Below are positions 25,881-37,984 of a stretch of DNA of 64,000 nucleotides, piece after piece. Within the stretch, counting starts at the first letter, position 1; every line of letters starts with the position of its first letter. The notes under the pieces were generated by a model, which ran no database searches, was not told where the DNA came from, and saw nothing but the letters and a program-made list of their open reading frames with translations. A program made the position numbers and the translations under genes. Source of the DNA: Helopsaltes ochotensis (taxonomy: Eukaryota; Chordata; Aves; Passeriformes; Locustellidae); the NCBI GenBank assembly GCA_013400155.1, contig VXBM01000129.1, forward strand, positions 1,191,891 through 1,255,890. Reading direction: 5' to 3'.

Positions 25881-25953
<73 letters not shown>
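25880..25953. repeat. Single N plus 73-base poly-A run
   Basis: One N followed by 73 consecutive A residues. The pure homopolymer with an N at its edge suggests a badly resolved homopolymer or a patched assembly join, not a retroposon tail; no processed gene precedes it on the plus strand. Confidence 0.95.
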
Positions 25954-25955
<2 letters not shown>

Positions 25956-26309
25956 ATTACTTTCTGCTAGGTAAGCTCCTGCACTGGCTCATTGCAGTGT
26001 CTGGGAGATGGGAGTGCCTCTCAGGGCGTATCTCCATTTGGGGAGGTATTTTCATTAGGCAAGAGGAGGATCATGCCAACCAAAGTAATTTTAAAGCAAT
26101 GTGACAGAGCATATTCAGTTGCCCTATCAAACAAAGGGACAACTGGACACAGGAGTCCAGGCAGGGTGATGAAATGCAGTATCTCACAAGTTCAAATTTG
26201 AGATCTTCCCTGAAATCCCTTGGATAAGAAAGCCCTTGTGTTGTTCACATTGCGTTTGCAAGTGGGCTGTCTGGGGAGGTTGTGGAATCTCTCTCTTTGG
26301 AGATAATAA

Positions 26310-26430
26310 AGAGCCACCTAGGTTAAATCCTGTGCAATTAGCTGTAGGTGGCCCTGTCTCAGCAGGGAGGTTATACAGGATGACCTCCAGAGCTCCCTTC
26401 CCATCTCAACCATTCTGTGATGATTCTGTG
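26310..26430 (+). mobile_element. CR1 LINE 3' fragment
   Basis: Diverged CR1 3' end: GTGGCCCTGTCTCAGCAGGG, GGATGACCTCCAGAGCTCCC, CATCTCAACCATTCTGTGAT, then a second GATTCTGTG unit. Truncated and non-coding. Confidence 0.85.
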
Positions 26431-26829
26431 TCCCATTAAAAACAGTTCAGAAGCAGCTGTAAGCACATGAGCCTCAGGGTGGAAGGCCTAGCCCCAGGGA
26501 GGAGAGCCAGAGGGCAGTTTCTTAATTGAGTCAGTCTCAGTCTGCCCGGACAATGGATGGAAAAGTGGGGTTTGTGCAGCTCCCTGGTTCTGGCACCCAC
26601 CTGCTCACTGCCTCCCCAGGCAATGCTCCTGTACCATGGTGTTTCCAGCCACACCTGCCAAAGCTCTGCCCTTTCTCCTGTCCTTTTATGTCCCCCTGCC
26701 CATTCTCCAACCTTTCTTTACCATAATACTCTAACTCCTCAGCAACCTCCTTCTTCATCTGGCACTTATCCAGTCAGTTTTTTTCTCACTAACCTCCCAT
26801 ACTAATTTTAATTTCTTTGCTCAGAAAAT
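26431..26829. other. Intergenic, no gene seen
   Basis: No exon, RNA gene or nameable repeat recognised. Confidence 0.35.
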
Positions 26830-26853
26830 TTTCACCCATTTTAATGGGTGAAA
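26830..26853. repeat. Perfect 11-bp inverted repeat
   Basis: TTTCACCCATT, a 2-base spacer and AATGGGTGAAA. Because the loop is only two bases, this is close to a true palindrome and might be a dimeric protein site rather than an RNA hairpin. Confidence 0.75.
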
Positions 26854-29800
26854 CTGGTTTTCAGGGAGCAGCTCAAGGTACCTGGCAGAAGCACAGAGGC
26901 AAGGGCAGATGAGGAGTTTGTGAGACCCTGTTGGCAGGAATGAGGTGCTGCTTTGGCTTGACAGTCTGAAGTCAGATGCTCCTGTTTGTTCTCACTCTCC
27001 AATTTAATTATTGTTAATTATTTGTGTTCTTTCCTCCCCTGTACTGATAAAAATGGAGTTTTTGAAATGTGAATTGAGCTTGTAAATGTAGTCACTTTTT
27101 TCCCCCCCAGCCTCTGAACCAATCCATTTAACAGCTCCGTAACTAAAAATGTATGCTATTATGTGATTGGTGTGTGGATAAACAGTAAGTTGATAGCAGG
27201 ACTGAGATGCAAATCTACAGATAACATTTTACTTCAAGGGCAGAGGGTCTCAGAAGTTCCAGCTGTACTGTACCTCAGGGGCAGCCCTGAAGAAGCAGAG
27301 GGAAGAGCCAGCAGGCTGAAAAGCAATCCCTTCCCACCCTGTCCTCATGTTTAAATGCAAACAAACACTGAGAACTGAAAACATTAAATTATTAAATATA
27401 TATATATATATATATAGTCTTGCCATTCTCTGCATGTTATTAATCCTCTTTTCCTCTACCAGAGAATATATTAGTGAGAGTAGACTAATAATGCAGAGAC
27501 ATCTGGCTGAGACTAGAAAAAGTAGCATGTTTATGCATTATTAATGTGTCAGAAAAAACAGACTTCTGTGGCCTGTCTGTATGTATTGGATCAGTATGGA
27601 ATGGCCTTTATAGGAGAGTTAGTGCTGATAATTGGTCCATTTTGCTTATCTTTTGCAATGGAATAATCTCCAGGAAGAAGCATGTTTACTTTTTCAAACA
27701 GTGAAAGAGATTATGTTTTGAAATAGCCTTTACTGAGCAGTTGGAGCACAACACTACTTTATTCCTAAAAGAGAGAATGTGATCTGGGAAGAAATGCAGG
27801 GTGAGCAGAATAGGGAAAATGCAAATTTCCACCCTAGCAAATCTGTAATCACAAACTGTGTCTTTGGGGGTCCTTGGTTATCTGAGAACAGCAGTGCTGT
27901 TTTTCGCTAGTCCCACTAGTGAAACAGAAAACCTTTGAGGGGAACACAAAATTACAGTGGGGCTTCCTAAGGCAGGAAGACTTTGGAGAGGAGACATATT
28001 TTGTTGACTGGTTTATGCCTTGACAAATATAACACAAGGAGGTCAAACCCCAAATCTTGTGCAGTAGGGTGGGGGGGCCATAGGGGCTGTCCAGGTGTCA
28101 GACACAATAATAGGTTTTGTCTTCCAGCTTTGTTTCCCTTCGGTTTATTGGTTGGATGTGTGATGGTTAAATCAGCAAGAAACTGGAAGAGACCCCGACC
28201 TTGGAAAGAGAGAGCTACATGCATTCATGTGTTGCTCCTTTTCAAAGGATGGAGTGACTTTGTTTGCATCTAGCTCGTAAATCAGGGTGCAAGGAGACAG
28301 CCTGGCTCCCCTCTCCCCAGCCTCTGACATGTGAAGACCTTGGCTCAGCAGAAGGGTAGAGTCACATTTCCAGCAGCACAGGGAGTGCACCAGCTGTGTC
28401 TCTCAGCTTATACAGACAAGTATTGGCACCAGGCTCCCGCAGTAGGATTCATTTCACAAGTCTGTGTCTGAACTGGTCACCCTGGACTGCTTCTATAATC
28501 AATAGGTGCTCTGAGGGTGTAATTCACTCTGTGCAGGAGTAGATATCTAATAGGGGTCAAATGCATTGCCACAGAAAGGGCCCATTTCTCCCTGTTGATT
28601 ACAAGGAGTGCTGAGTCTGCTGCTTTTGTTACAGCTGCCCACAAAACACCGGAGAGATGTCCCTGCTGAGGCAGAGGTGTCTGGGCACAGCACCCACAGC
28701 TTGGTGCTGCCACAACACGGGGCCATGGCCATGTGGTTGTGGAGAGCCACAGCTTCCTCACAGAGACAGCAGTGCCCTGGAGCACAGCTTGGTGACGCCC
28801 AGGCAGCTGCCCTTGGCCAGGCTGGCTCACGGGAAGGCCACAGTGGCTGCTCCAGAGCTGGGATACACACGGTGCCTTGGAGCAGGCTGTCCCTTCAGGG
28901 AACCTGCACAGGTAGTCAGTACATGCCTGAGGTATCTTGAAATGCCATGAAGCTGGGGCTCTGCTGAAGCAACGGTAGAACATGCATGAAATAGGACGTC
29001 TTGTCTAGGCTGAAGCAAGGTGCACCCTTCCAGCACAAATTGCTTACCTGGCTTAAGAAACAGCCTCGTCTGGAGACGCCAAGATGCATGAGCACCAATC
29101 TACTCTGCACTGACCCAGCAGATTGAGGCAGGGCAGAGCTGCTGTGCTCATCCAAGGGATGTGCAGACAGGCAATGGCTCCAGCCACTCTTGGAATGGGC
29201 CATGGCAGCTGTGCAGACATCAGCTCACTTCCAGGACCATATGGATAACTGTGCCACACTCGCAATAGTGCTAAAAACCTGCCAAATCTTCGTCTTTTGA
29301 AAAGACATGTCTTTCTGGAAAGCCACGAAACAACACTAAAACAAGTGACTCAGAAGCCTGCCACTTTTCAAGTCCCCAGGCATGGTGCAAGCTCCCAGGC
29401 AGAGCCAAGCAGATGCACCCACCGTGCTGAGCCCTGGGAGCAGGGTGAGGCTTGGGGACAGCACTAGACCCAGCCCTAGCTGTGGGAAGCATTGAGGCAA
29501 AGCCCGCAGTGTGAGATTCACACCCAGTGTGTGAGATCTGACGGCTCTGCCACTCTGCAGAGCCAGGCTCTGGCCCCTGGCGAATCCGATGACAAAGGGA
29601 CAGATGCTGCCAGCCTGTTTGGCCTTGCTGTCGCTGCAGTGGCAATGACGCTCGACTCAAAAGCTTGGCAGCTCTGGAAGAGAACTCCTAGTTCCTTGTC
29701 CTGCCCACAGGACTGTGGCTCTCCCCCAAAAGCATGACACCATCTGGGTTTCTTGATGATATTTCCAGTCCCAAGAGAAAGAAGAAATGCTGGTTTTGAA

Positions 29801-31720
29801 ACACATTTGAAACAAGTTTGCACCTCTCTGGTTGGCAGAGTTTGAATATTTTGGCCATGCCTGACCTCCCCACACACACCTGGTCCCACCTGCATCTTTC
29901 CCCCCTTCAGAGCCCCCTTTTGCTCAGAGTGGGGAAGGGAAACAGCCTGACTTGGCAAATAGCTTCCTATGAAAATGATGAATTCAAGAGCACGTGGAGC
30001 TTGTGGTTGAAAAAACCCGTCTGATCAGCAGAACTTTTTTCCCTCAGCATCTAAGGGCAGATTTAGTCTCAAGGCCAAGCTGCCATGTGGTTATAAAATA
30101 GAAGCAGGCCTGAAGAGCTGATCTAACTTTCTTCAATTGTCTGTGTATCTTTAATCATGTTCACCACTTAAAATGCAGCAGAGCTGGCAGCTGATAATTA
30201 GACTGAGCCTGCAGCAGCATGGCCAGTGGCCAGATCACATGGCTCCTTTCATCTACATATTTATGCATTTAAAGGAGAGGAAAACTTTCATAACATTTTA
30301 ATAACTAGGTTTTTCTGAAACCATAAATCCAGTCCTCTAGGCTTAGCCTACACTCTCCTTCTGATCTTACATAAGTGGAAGAGGGTGGGGTGTTTTGTTT
30401 GTTCTCCCTATTCTTTTCCTGTGCATGAACGTGCAAAGCCCATCCTCTGCAGCGTGGGGTCCTCCGGAGGGTGGCAGGGTCAGGCAAGGTAAAACTGCAC
30501 TTCTAAGGATGAAGGTATAACTTTGATTTGGTTCCTGGCGTGGGAACAATTCCCCTTTCTCAAGATAGCTCATCTACAGACTAGGAGGAATGAAGCTCCT
30601 TTGCTAAACAATGGCTCCAAACAAAGAATTCCTGATATCTGTATTTCAAACACAAGCTACAGCTCACGTTAGCTGTTGCTTTTCTTAGCACATCATCAGA
30701 TTCAGCCCTAGGACAGTGATCCTTCAGATCATGAGCTGAAAAGATGTCAAAACACAGGGAGCTGGTCCCAGTCCCACCCACCCCTGGCTCTGTGGGTGCA
30801 GGAGCTCTGTTTCCATGCATGCTGCCAGAGACAGCCATGGGTGGGCTGTCTCCCTACGTGAGGTGCCTCCACCCTTCTCCCATGGACAGATCCCAGCAGT
30901 GCCTGACCACTGTCTGCAGCCACTGCCTTATCTCTTGATTGGGAAGAGTCAGGCCAGTGCTGCGAGCTGCTGTGACAAGGGGGATGCCGTGTCCGTCTCC
31001 TCTGCCTGAGGATGGCAGCTCCCGTGACAGCCTTGGTGACATCCTGCAGGGTCCTTCGCAGTGAGGCTTTGCAGACCATCCTCCCTCTCCCTGGAGGCAT
31101 CACTGGCATGTGCACATGGGCTTTTCCATTAGCATGGAATGACAGCTACTATCAGCAAGAAAGCAGAGGGTGAGGATGAGAGAGTAATCCTTATGCTGCT
31201 GTGTTGTCTTAGTAAGATGGAGGAAGCACTGTTAAAATAACACTGATTCATAGATTTTTTTCAAAGATGAAGCACTCTGTTAAAACAAAATTGAAAACTA
31301 TTTAATGAAATGCAGTTCTTAAACACCACTACTTTTTTTTAAGGAAAATTATTCTGTGCTGAAAGCAGCTTCTACCGAAGGTTCTCTGGGTGAATCAAAC
31401 AATATGTTGTTGATTTTAAAGGGTCTTGATAGAAGTTTTAATTGTTGTTTTCATATAGCAAGCAAGAAAACAAATCAATTTCAATGATTAGGCAATTTCC
31501 AGAGTACATCTTGAACAGCTCTTTAGCTGTGCCAGTAAAACTTTGGAGTTTGACACAACTCTGGGTACAAGTCAATTTAGGCTCATGTCAGAGCTTTGTT
31601 TCAGAGGTAATGTTAATTGATATAGTTATGTAACAATAGTTTTGCTAGATAAACTGAAAGAGTCAAGCCCATAAAAATGCACACCACACCATTGACTCTG
31701 CTGGGAGAAACCATGGTTTC
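26854..31720. other. Intergenic; contains a (TA)n microsatellite
   Basis: No coding exon was recognised. A pure (AT)n run of about 21 bases lies at 27396-27416. GC-richer stretches at 28620-29720 yield chance frames of 90-170 codons on both strands with no family resemblance. Confidence 0.45.
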
Positions 31721-31806
31721 TTTTTTTTTGGGGGGGGGGGGTTTGGGGGGGTTTTTTTTGGGTTTTTTTGGGTTGGTTTGGTTTTTTTTGTTTGTTTGTT
31801 TTTTTT
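31721..31806 (+). repeat. G/T-only low-complexity tract
   Basis: About 86 bases made only of T and G, including runs of 12 G (31730-31741), 7 G (31745-31751) and at least two further GGG tracts separated by T runs. It is a low-complexity tract and can fold as a G-quadruplex on the plus strand. Confidence 0.9.
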
Positions 31807-32699
31807 GTGTATTTAAAGAATTAGAACAAACAAACAAGGGCAAGATTAATTAGGAGGGGGAGTAAATTACTCCCTCCCCAAGCCAATGAGGAACAGCACT
31901 GGACAGGACACAGCAGCAGTGTCAAAATATTTCTGGACATTTTCCACTGGAGGTCCAAGAGATTTTCCTTTGTGCTCCAGTGCTTCCAAGACATTCATAA
32001 ACCATGCCTCTGGCTACCTGTTGTGATGATAAACGTCTGTCCTTAGGTTTCATTATCAAGTTTTTAATCTAAACCTGAACCCTCTGATCTATCATCTGAA
32101 GTAGTGAGGGAGTTTGCAGCAGGGTTTTTCCCAGCAAAGAAAAACAGTTCACTTGCTAAACACATTATGTGGGAGAGATAACTCACAGATACAAGAATTT
32201 GAAAATTTGGGTGTTTATTTTGTAATTTTGGGGGTTGCTGGTGTTTAACTTAATTTTGAGACTATATCTTACATTTCCAGTACTGTAACTAGGGCAACAG
32301 ATTTTAGCCAAAAAGTCCACTTGAGACTCCTATTGATTTTGATGAGGTTCAAGGATAAATACAAATAAATGTAGCATAATGTCAGAATCTGCATTTTCCT
32401 AAGCCTTGTCTAGACTTGGATTTGGAAGGTGTGATGCACCATGTGACATACAATGTAGTTAAGACAATGTGAATTTAACGCACAGCTTTAAACTTGGTTG
32501 TGTTTCAGGAAGCTATTACTACATGGTATTTAGCACTTGCCAATCTAGAAACCATTGGTGGTAAATGAGAAGAGAGGTTTCAAATCAAAGGCAGGTTGAT
32601 CTTGTGATTACACCTTTCAGATGTGGCCTCCTGCCACACACTGGGCTATTTCACCTCTGACAGTATAGAAATAAGGGCTCCCCAGTCCTATGTGGTACA
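31807..32699. other. Intergenic, no gene seen
   Basis: AT-rich and stop-rich in all frames, with no recognised element. Confidence 0.4.
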
Positions 32700-32870
32700 A
32701 ATTCCCAAGGGGAGTGGTGGAATCACTGTCCCTGGAAGTGCTAAAAAAGCATGCGACACTTAGGGACATGGTTTAGTGGTGGACCTGGCAGTTTAGGGTT
32801 AATGGTTGGACTCAATGACCTTAGAGGTCTTTTCCAACCTCAGTGATTCTCTGATTCTGTGATTCTGTAT
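32700..32870 (+). mobile_element. CR1 LINE 3' fragment
   Basis: Contains GGTGGAATCACTGTCCCTGG, GGGACATGGTTTAGTGGTGG, GGTTGGACTCAATGACCTTA, GAGGTCTTTTCCAACCTCAG and a terminal GATTCTCTGATTCTGTGATTC array, which is a typical avian CR1 3' end. The 9-bp tandem array begins about 40 bases after its terminus. Confidence 0.93.
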
Positions 32871-32907
32871 GTTGGCTGTAAGAGTAAGAGTCATTGGGGC
32901 CATGTGT

Positions 32908-32978
32908 GGATGTTGAGGATGTTGAGGATGTTGAGGATGTTGAGGATGTTGAGGATGTTGAGGATGTTGAGGATGTTG
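32908..32978 (+). repeat. 9-bp tandem repeat (GATGTTGAG)n, about 8 copies
   Basis: About eight near-perfect copies of a 9-base unit. Since 9 is a multiple of 3, it gives open frames on both strands (M-L-R repeats on plus, T-S-S repeats on minus) that should not be taken as genes. Confidence 0.95.
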
Positions 32979-35900
32979 GCCTACAAGGGGTTAACAAGTA
33001 GGTGTGCTGGGATGGCACTTGGGGAGCAGGGGTGTGAGTGGATGACAGGACAGAGAGATTTGAATGTGCAGGCGTTAGGTATAGGTTTGATCTTGGGGGA
33101 GAATAGTGGCTGTGGTCCTTGGGAGGGGGTGAGGAAAAGGCAGTTGTGGCAGTGGGTGCACTGAAAGGACATAACTTTGTGCCCAGAAATCCAAGCATAG
33201 GTATTTCTTAAAATAAAGGCCAAGTGGACAAGAAAGCAGTTGTGAGAAATGCAGCTGACAGAGGAAATTTGGCTGGGCTTGTAACTGCACCTTCAGCTTT
33301 CCAGCTGCTCTCCTAAGGGAATTCTCCAGAGAGGGAAGGGGAGAGAAGAGTGGAATATCCTCAGAAATAAACCCTGCATTAACACAGACACCAAAAGGTC
33401 CAAGATGACACCAGGTCTCACTTCTTTGACTGACCCAAGAATTGCATCTCTGTCTCCTCCACAGCTATGCCAGGAAGTCTCCTCTCCCAGCAAACCCAGC
33501 ACTTTTGCCATCTGGGTTGGCCAGATAGGCAGGCTGGGGCTCTGAAGGCCCTAAAGCACAAGCCCTTGCTTGGAGCTCTCACACAGAGCCAGGAGCTGAA
33601 TTCCAAGCAGAGGAGTCTGACAGCTGTTCCCTTCAGCTATCACCCATCCTTGGTACACCCAGACCTGTTTGATGTAATCTGATACATTTTCTCATTAGCC
33701 AAGAACTGCAACTCAGGGAAAATCCACCATCCTGAACTAAGCAGATGCTGCAGAGGAGGCAGAGGGGCTCACGGTTACCTCTCATAAAATTCTCTTCTGT
33801 GAATTTTCCTGTCTCCACATTGCTGGTGGTGACACGTTGGCACACTGGGACAAGGGAACCAAGGGGAAAGATTGCTCCGAGTACTACAGCTAGCAGGAAT
33901 TGGCCACTCTGAAGTCCTACCAATCTATCACAGGGGGCCATTCTGCCTATTGGAGTTATACTTCACTGATTCCTCAAACTTCACCACCAAACCCAGCTCT
34001 TTCAACCCAGTAGGACCAAGGTGCTCTAGTGACTCCTAGCTACAAAGTTCAGTGCTTGGTGGTACAACAATTTATAGGTGCCCTTACAGAATTCAGTGTT
34101 AATCCAGATGTGTGATTTGGGCCTCCACCTGACTGTGACAGATTCCTCTTGTCTTTCCCCAAACCAATTTGAAAATTTATCTGTGTTGTTTAGAGCATCA
34201 AAGTTTGTAGAATATGCCATGTAAAAATAGAAGTATGACACTCATTGGTACTTGATGCACCAGGACTTGATTTTTCATTACTGAGCTCTTTCTCCCTCAT
34301 TCTGCTTTTCAATCTGTCATGCAGTCACTGGTCGTGTAAATGTCTGTGCAAACATACTGAACATAAGTAATGCAGCATCTGTTGCTATTTATGAAACTGT
34401 GGTTTATATCTTTGGAGTACATGGTATTATCCTTCATGGATGAGGCTTTAGCTCTGTTATTACAATACAGAATTAATTAAGAATATTAAAGTTTGTGTCT
34501 AAAAAAATTATTTTCCCAACTTTTATCTATGGAGGCAACATTTTCATATCCATTCTCTCCTAAAGGCAGTATTCTTTGGGAAGATGTGATAGACACATTT
34601 AGGTAAATATCATTCCTCCAGCACACATTGTTTCCATTTCGATTGATCCCCTGCTGTTTCCTTCCAAGCACTTTCCTCTGTTACATATTCCACAATGGTG
34701 GCTGAAATACTGATCAGCGATAGCAGAGACAAATTGACTCCAGCAACCGGGAGTTTTAAGGGCAATAAATGTTTATATCTGAGTTTTTATATACCATAGT
34801 TACTGAAATAAAGTTTTTAGGCATGCACTGAAATTTTCAGTGGCATTGAAAAGTCTAAAGTTACTTGAGCCAGTTATAATTTAGTCAAAGGATAGAATGA
34901 ATAAAGGCTGACTGAGTGAGATAGGGCATAAAGATCATGCACTACAAAACAGCCACATGGGCCCAAAAGCTCCATAGAAGACCCTTCCTCCTATAGCCTC
35001 CCCTTAGGTCTGGGAACAGCTTGGGTGCTTCACACAGACCTGGCACAGAAGCTGCACCTGAGCCACGTGTGAGCTGCCTGACACTTGGGGGTCACAAGCT
35101 GCTCACTGCAGTCTAGCAGAGAAATAATCCTACTTGCTTTTAAACCGGCACAGCCACTTGTGAAAGTTTCTCAGCAGACAATAACAGCAAGAAGCTGGGA
35201 AAAAGCAGGGTGGGAATTGCTTCTCCCAGTGACTGTGTTTCCTCAAATGCATGTCAAACTACAGCTGTAGATGTGGCAGGGTGAGAAAACATTTTCCATC
35301 ACCCAGGATTCACTGGGCACCATTGTGCTGCAGAGGATGCCACCCCAAATCAGACTGAAGTTGGCATGCCCACCAGTGACATGAGGAGCTGCACATAGGT
35401 AGGAGGAGAACCAGTGCACGCACCAGCATATTTGTGGCAACTTCTAAGTCTCTAGCACACAAACAGCACTGGTCATGCAAAGGTTTGTTTGTGCCCTGGC
35501 TGCTTCTCTGTGCCAGCCAGATTAACGTGCTCATGAGGGTTTAGGCTCTAAGAATGTGCTTAACTCCTTTGCACAGGGTGGTCTAAATGTCCTACAAAGG
35601 CCACTTGCTGTGGCAACAGCAGATTGAGCATTGTAATTCTTTAAAGCCTAGCTTCCCTTCTTCTTTACTTCATTATTATTATTATAATTATTGCTTGTTA
35701 ATCACTGTGTGCTCAAAACTTTCAAGACTTGATCAGTGGTATTTCTGATGCTGGAAGCTGCATTATACAAGTAACACTGGCACTCCCTGAAACTTCACCG
35801 TCTACCGAGGGGCTGCACCCTGGCTGATTGGCAGCAACCCTACAACGAGTACTTGACAGAAAAACCTGCCACAGGAAAGAAGCATCGCATGACTAAAATA

Positions 35901-37880
35901 CTCAATGTTCTTTCTACCAGGAGAAATTTTTAACACGAGAAGGACTTTCTAACACAAACTGGAACCACTTCAACGTTTGCATTCTGTTTCCTCCTCTCTG
36001 AAATGACCCCAGGTTGGCCCTTGCAAGGCCTTGCTTTGGGGGAAGTACTTCTGATGTGTATCTCAGCAGGTCGAGAGATATGGAATAAACCCCCATTACC
36101 TCTTGCTAATGGAGAGCACAGCAGATGTCTGAAGCCCTGCTCAGTGGGGTCTATGTACAACAATAGCAGACCCCTGGCAGGACCTTCCCTTCAACTTCCA
36201 CAGGGCCCGCTGGAATGGAGAGAGGGGTCTGCCCCTGCCCATTTAAAAAGCCTTGCTGTCACAAAGACTGCAGCAATGTGGTCATCACAAGAGCCTTCTT
36301 GTTGTGCTAACTAGGAATTCTCACTTATCGGTGTCCTCCAGCCCAGAGTAAGCAGCAGGGGCTACAGTGCATGAGAAAGACACCATGCAAAGGCATTGCT
36401 GTGCGTTAATTGAGTAGTAACGAGCTGAAAGGTATGTTCCTGCTCTAGGAAACACGGGGAGAGACCATCAAAAACACAGCACGACTCCCGGCAAGAGCTC
36501 CAGCGACTTCAGTCCAGGGGTGCCCCAGCTGTTACAAGGTCTCACACTGAAATGGCTGCACCGTTGCTGTCCTTGTCCCAAAAGCTGTAATTTCCGGTGT
36601 GGGATAAGCAGAAAACACTGTGGCATCACACAGAGGCTGTAGTGTGGCTGTCCTGCACAAAGCCAGGGATTTTCCCTCGGAGGCATGAGGTCAGTGGTGA
36701 TTTAGGCTTTCCCAACAGTGCTACAGAGGAGGTACTGGATGGTCACTGCTTCCAGGGATCACCAGCAGTGGCACAGTACACTGTCATCTCTTACAGTCTG
36801 AAATTATACTGACCCCAGCTGTTTTTCAGAGGCCACGTCTACAATTTTAGCAAAGGGCAGTTGCAGGAGGCTCTTGGGACCACACTGTCTCCTCTACACT
36901 CAGGAGCCTGCAAGTACAGCCACAATGTCCTTCAAGACCTAAGTGTCTGAGAGGACTCAGGAACATTCATACACTGCTTGGAGTACTCACAGGTTGGCCT
37001 CAGGAGTGGGTAACAACACCAGGTGAGCTGAAGGTAGGAAACACTGGCATTTCTTAATTTGGTTGCAGTAAAGACTTAGGCAATTAAAGAAAAAAACCCC
37101 AACTTTTCACAGCATGCTTAGAATACAAAGTCATTCTTTATCATACAAAGCAACACCTTACATATAAATAATTTGAATGTCTTGCTCTTTCATGGAAAGT
37201 AACAGAGAAAAACCTTCAAGGTTGGTACATGGGAGCTGCTATTAGAAATCACATAGGATCAATCCCAAATCCTGCATCCAAACACACAGATATTTGGATC
37301 CAGTGTTGACCTATACACCACTTCCCTCCCCTGCACTGGAAGGAACTGAATCAGGATCCTCCTTGGAGGACCACCCCCATTATCAACCTCTGGTTATGGA
37401 TCCCAACCCTGCAACCTTGGCCTCATCATTGAAATCCAGTCCTTTACATTTGCAGTAGTAAGAAAACCCAGTTTGCAGCTGCAGAAAGAGCCGTTGCCTT
37501 CTCCAAAGTGCATTATCTGTAGGTTTTTGGAAGTGACTGAAATAACTAAGCCTACCCAAGCTGGATCTCTTGCAGCTATTTCTACTTCTTGGCTGACAAG
37601 CTGGCCAAAGCAGCAAAACTAAGTATTGCATAGTCTAGCAACATTTGACTAAAACTGAGACCATTTATGTGGAACAGCAGTGTGGGAACAGACAAGAAGC
37701 TAGCAGAGCAGCAATGAGAAATTTGAGCTTTGATCAAGGAGACAGCAGCATTTGACTCTATCTGAGCTGGCAGGGAGATCCCATCCCAAAGCAAAATAAA
37801 ATATGTCATTCTTTCCAGCAGATGAAATTCTCCCCAGCGGTTTGTTCCTCCCAGGATCATTTTATGTGATGTCATTGTCT
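32979..37880. other. Intergenic, 3' flank of the PKDCC-like gene
   Basis: No further exons. The 3' UTR of the minus-strand kinase gene must extend into this region from 37880 downward. I saw no AATAAA on the minus strand in the first several hundred bases, so the polyadenylation site is unplaced. Confidence 0.45.
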
Positions 37881-37984
37881 TTAAAGTCTTTCCCCTGAGG
37901 AAGCCGAACGTTTAATATAGACTACAGCGTTAGTATCCGGTATTAAATCAGTCCAGCTACTCTGAAATGAGGCGAGTGGGCGTC
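37881..37984 (-). CDS. PKDCC-like exon 7 with stop codon
   Basis: After acceptor tttccag, encodes GRPLASFQSSWTDLIPDTNA, VVYIKR, then SASSGERL and TAA at 37883-37881. It aligns with the GRQLVFFKTGW...VVPD...TTYVK tail of PKDCC, with a slightly longer C-terminus. The short exon is supported by phase, splice site and similarity together. Confidence 0.88.

Noticed and set aside
28477..29958. Cluster of 90-170 codon frames on both strands.
   Set aside because: GC-richer sequence with chance open frames. Composition is unlike a protein, with no exon boundaries or known motifs.
32821..33198. 125-codon minus-strand frame rich in T-S-S repeats and its plus-strand M-L-R counterpart.
   Set aside because: Both are produced by the 9-bp tandem repeat, which is open in several frames. 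There is no other protein-like content.
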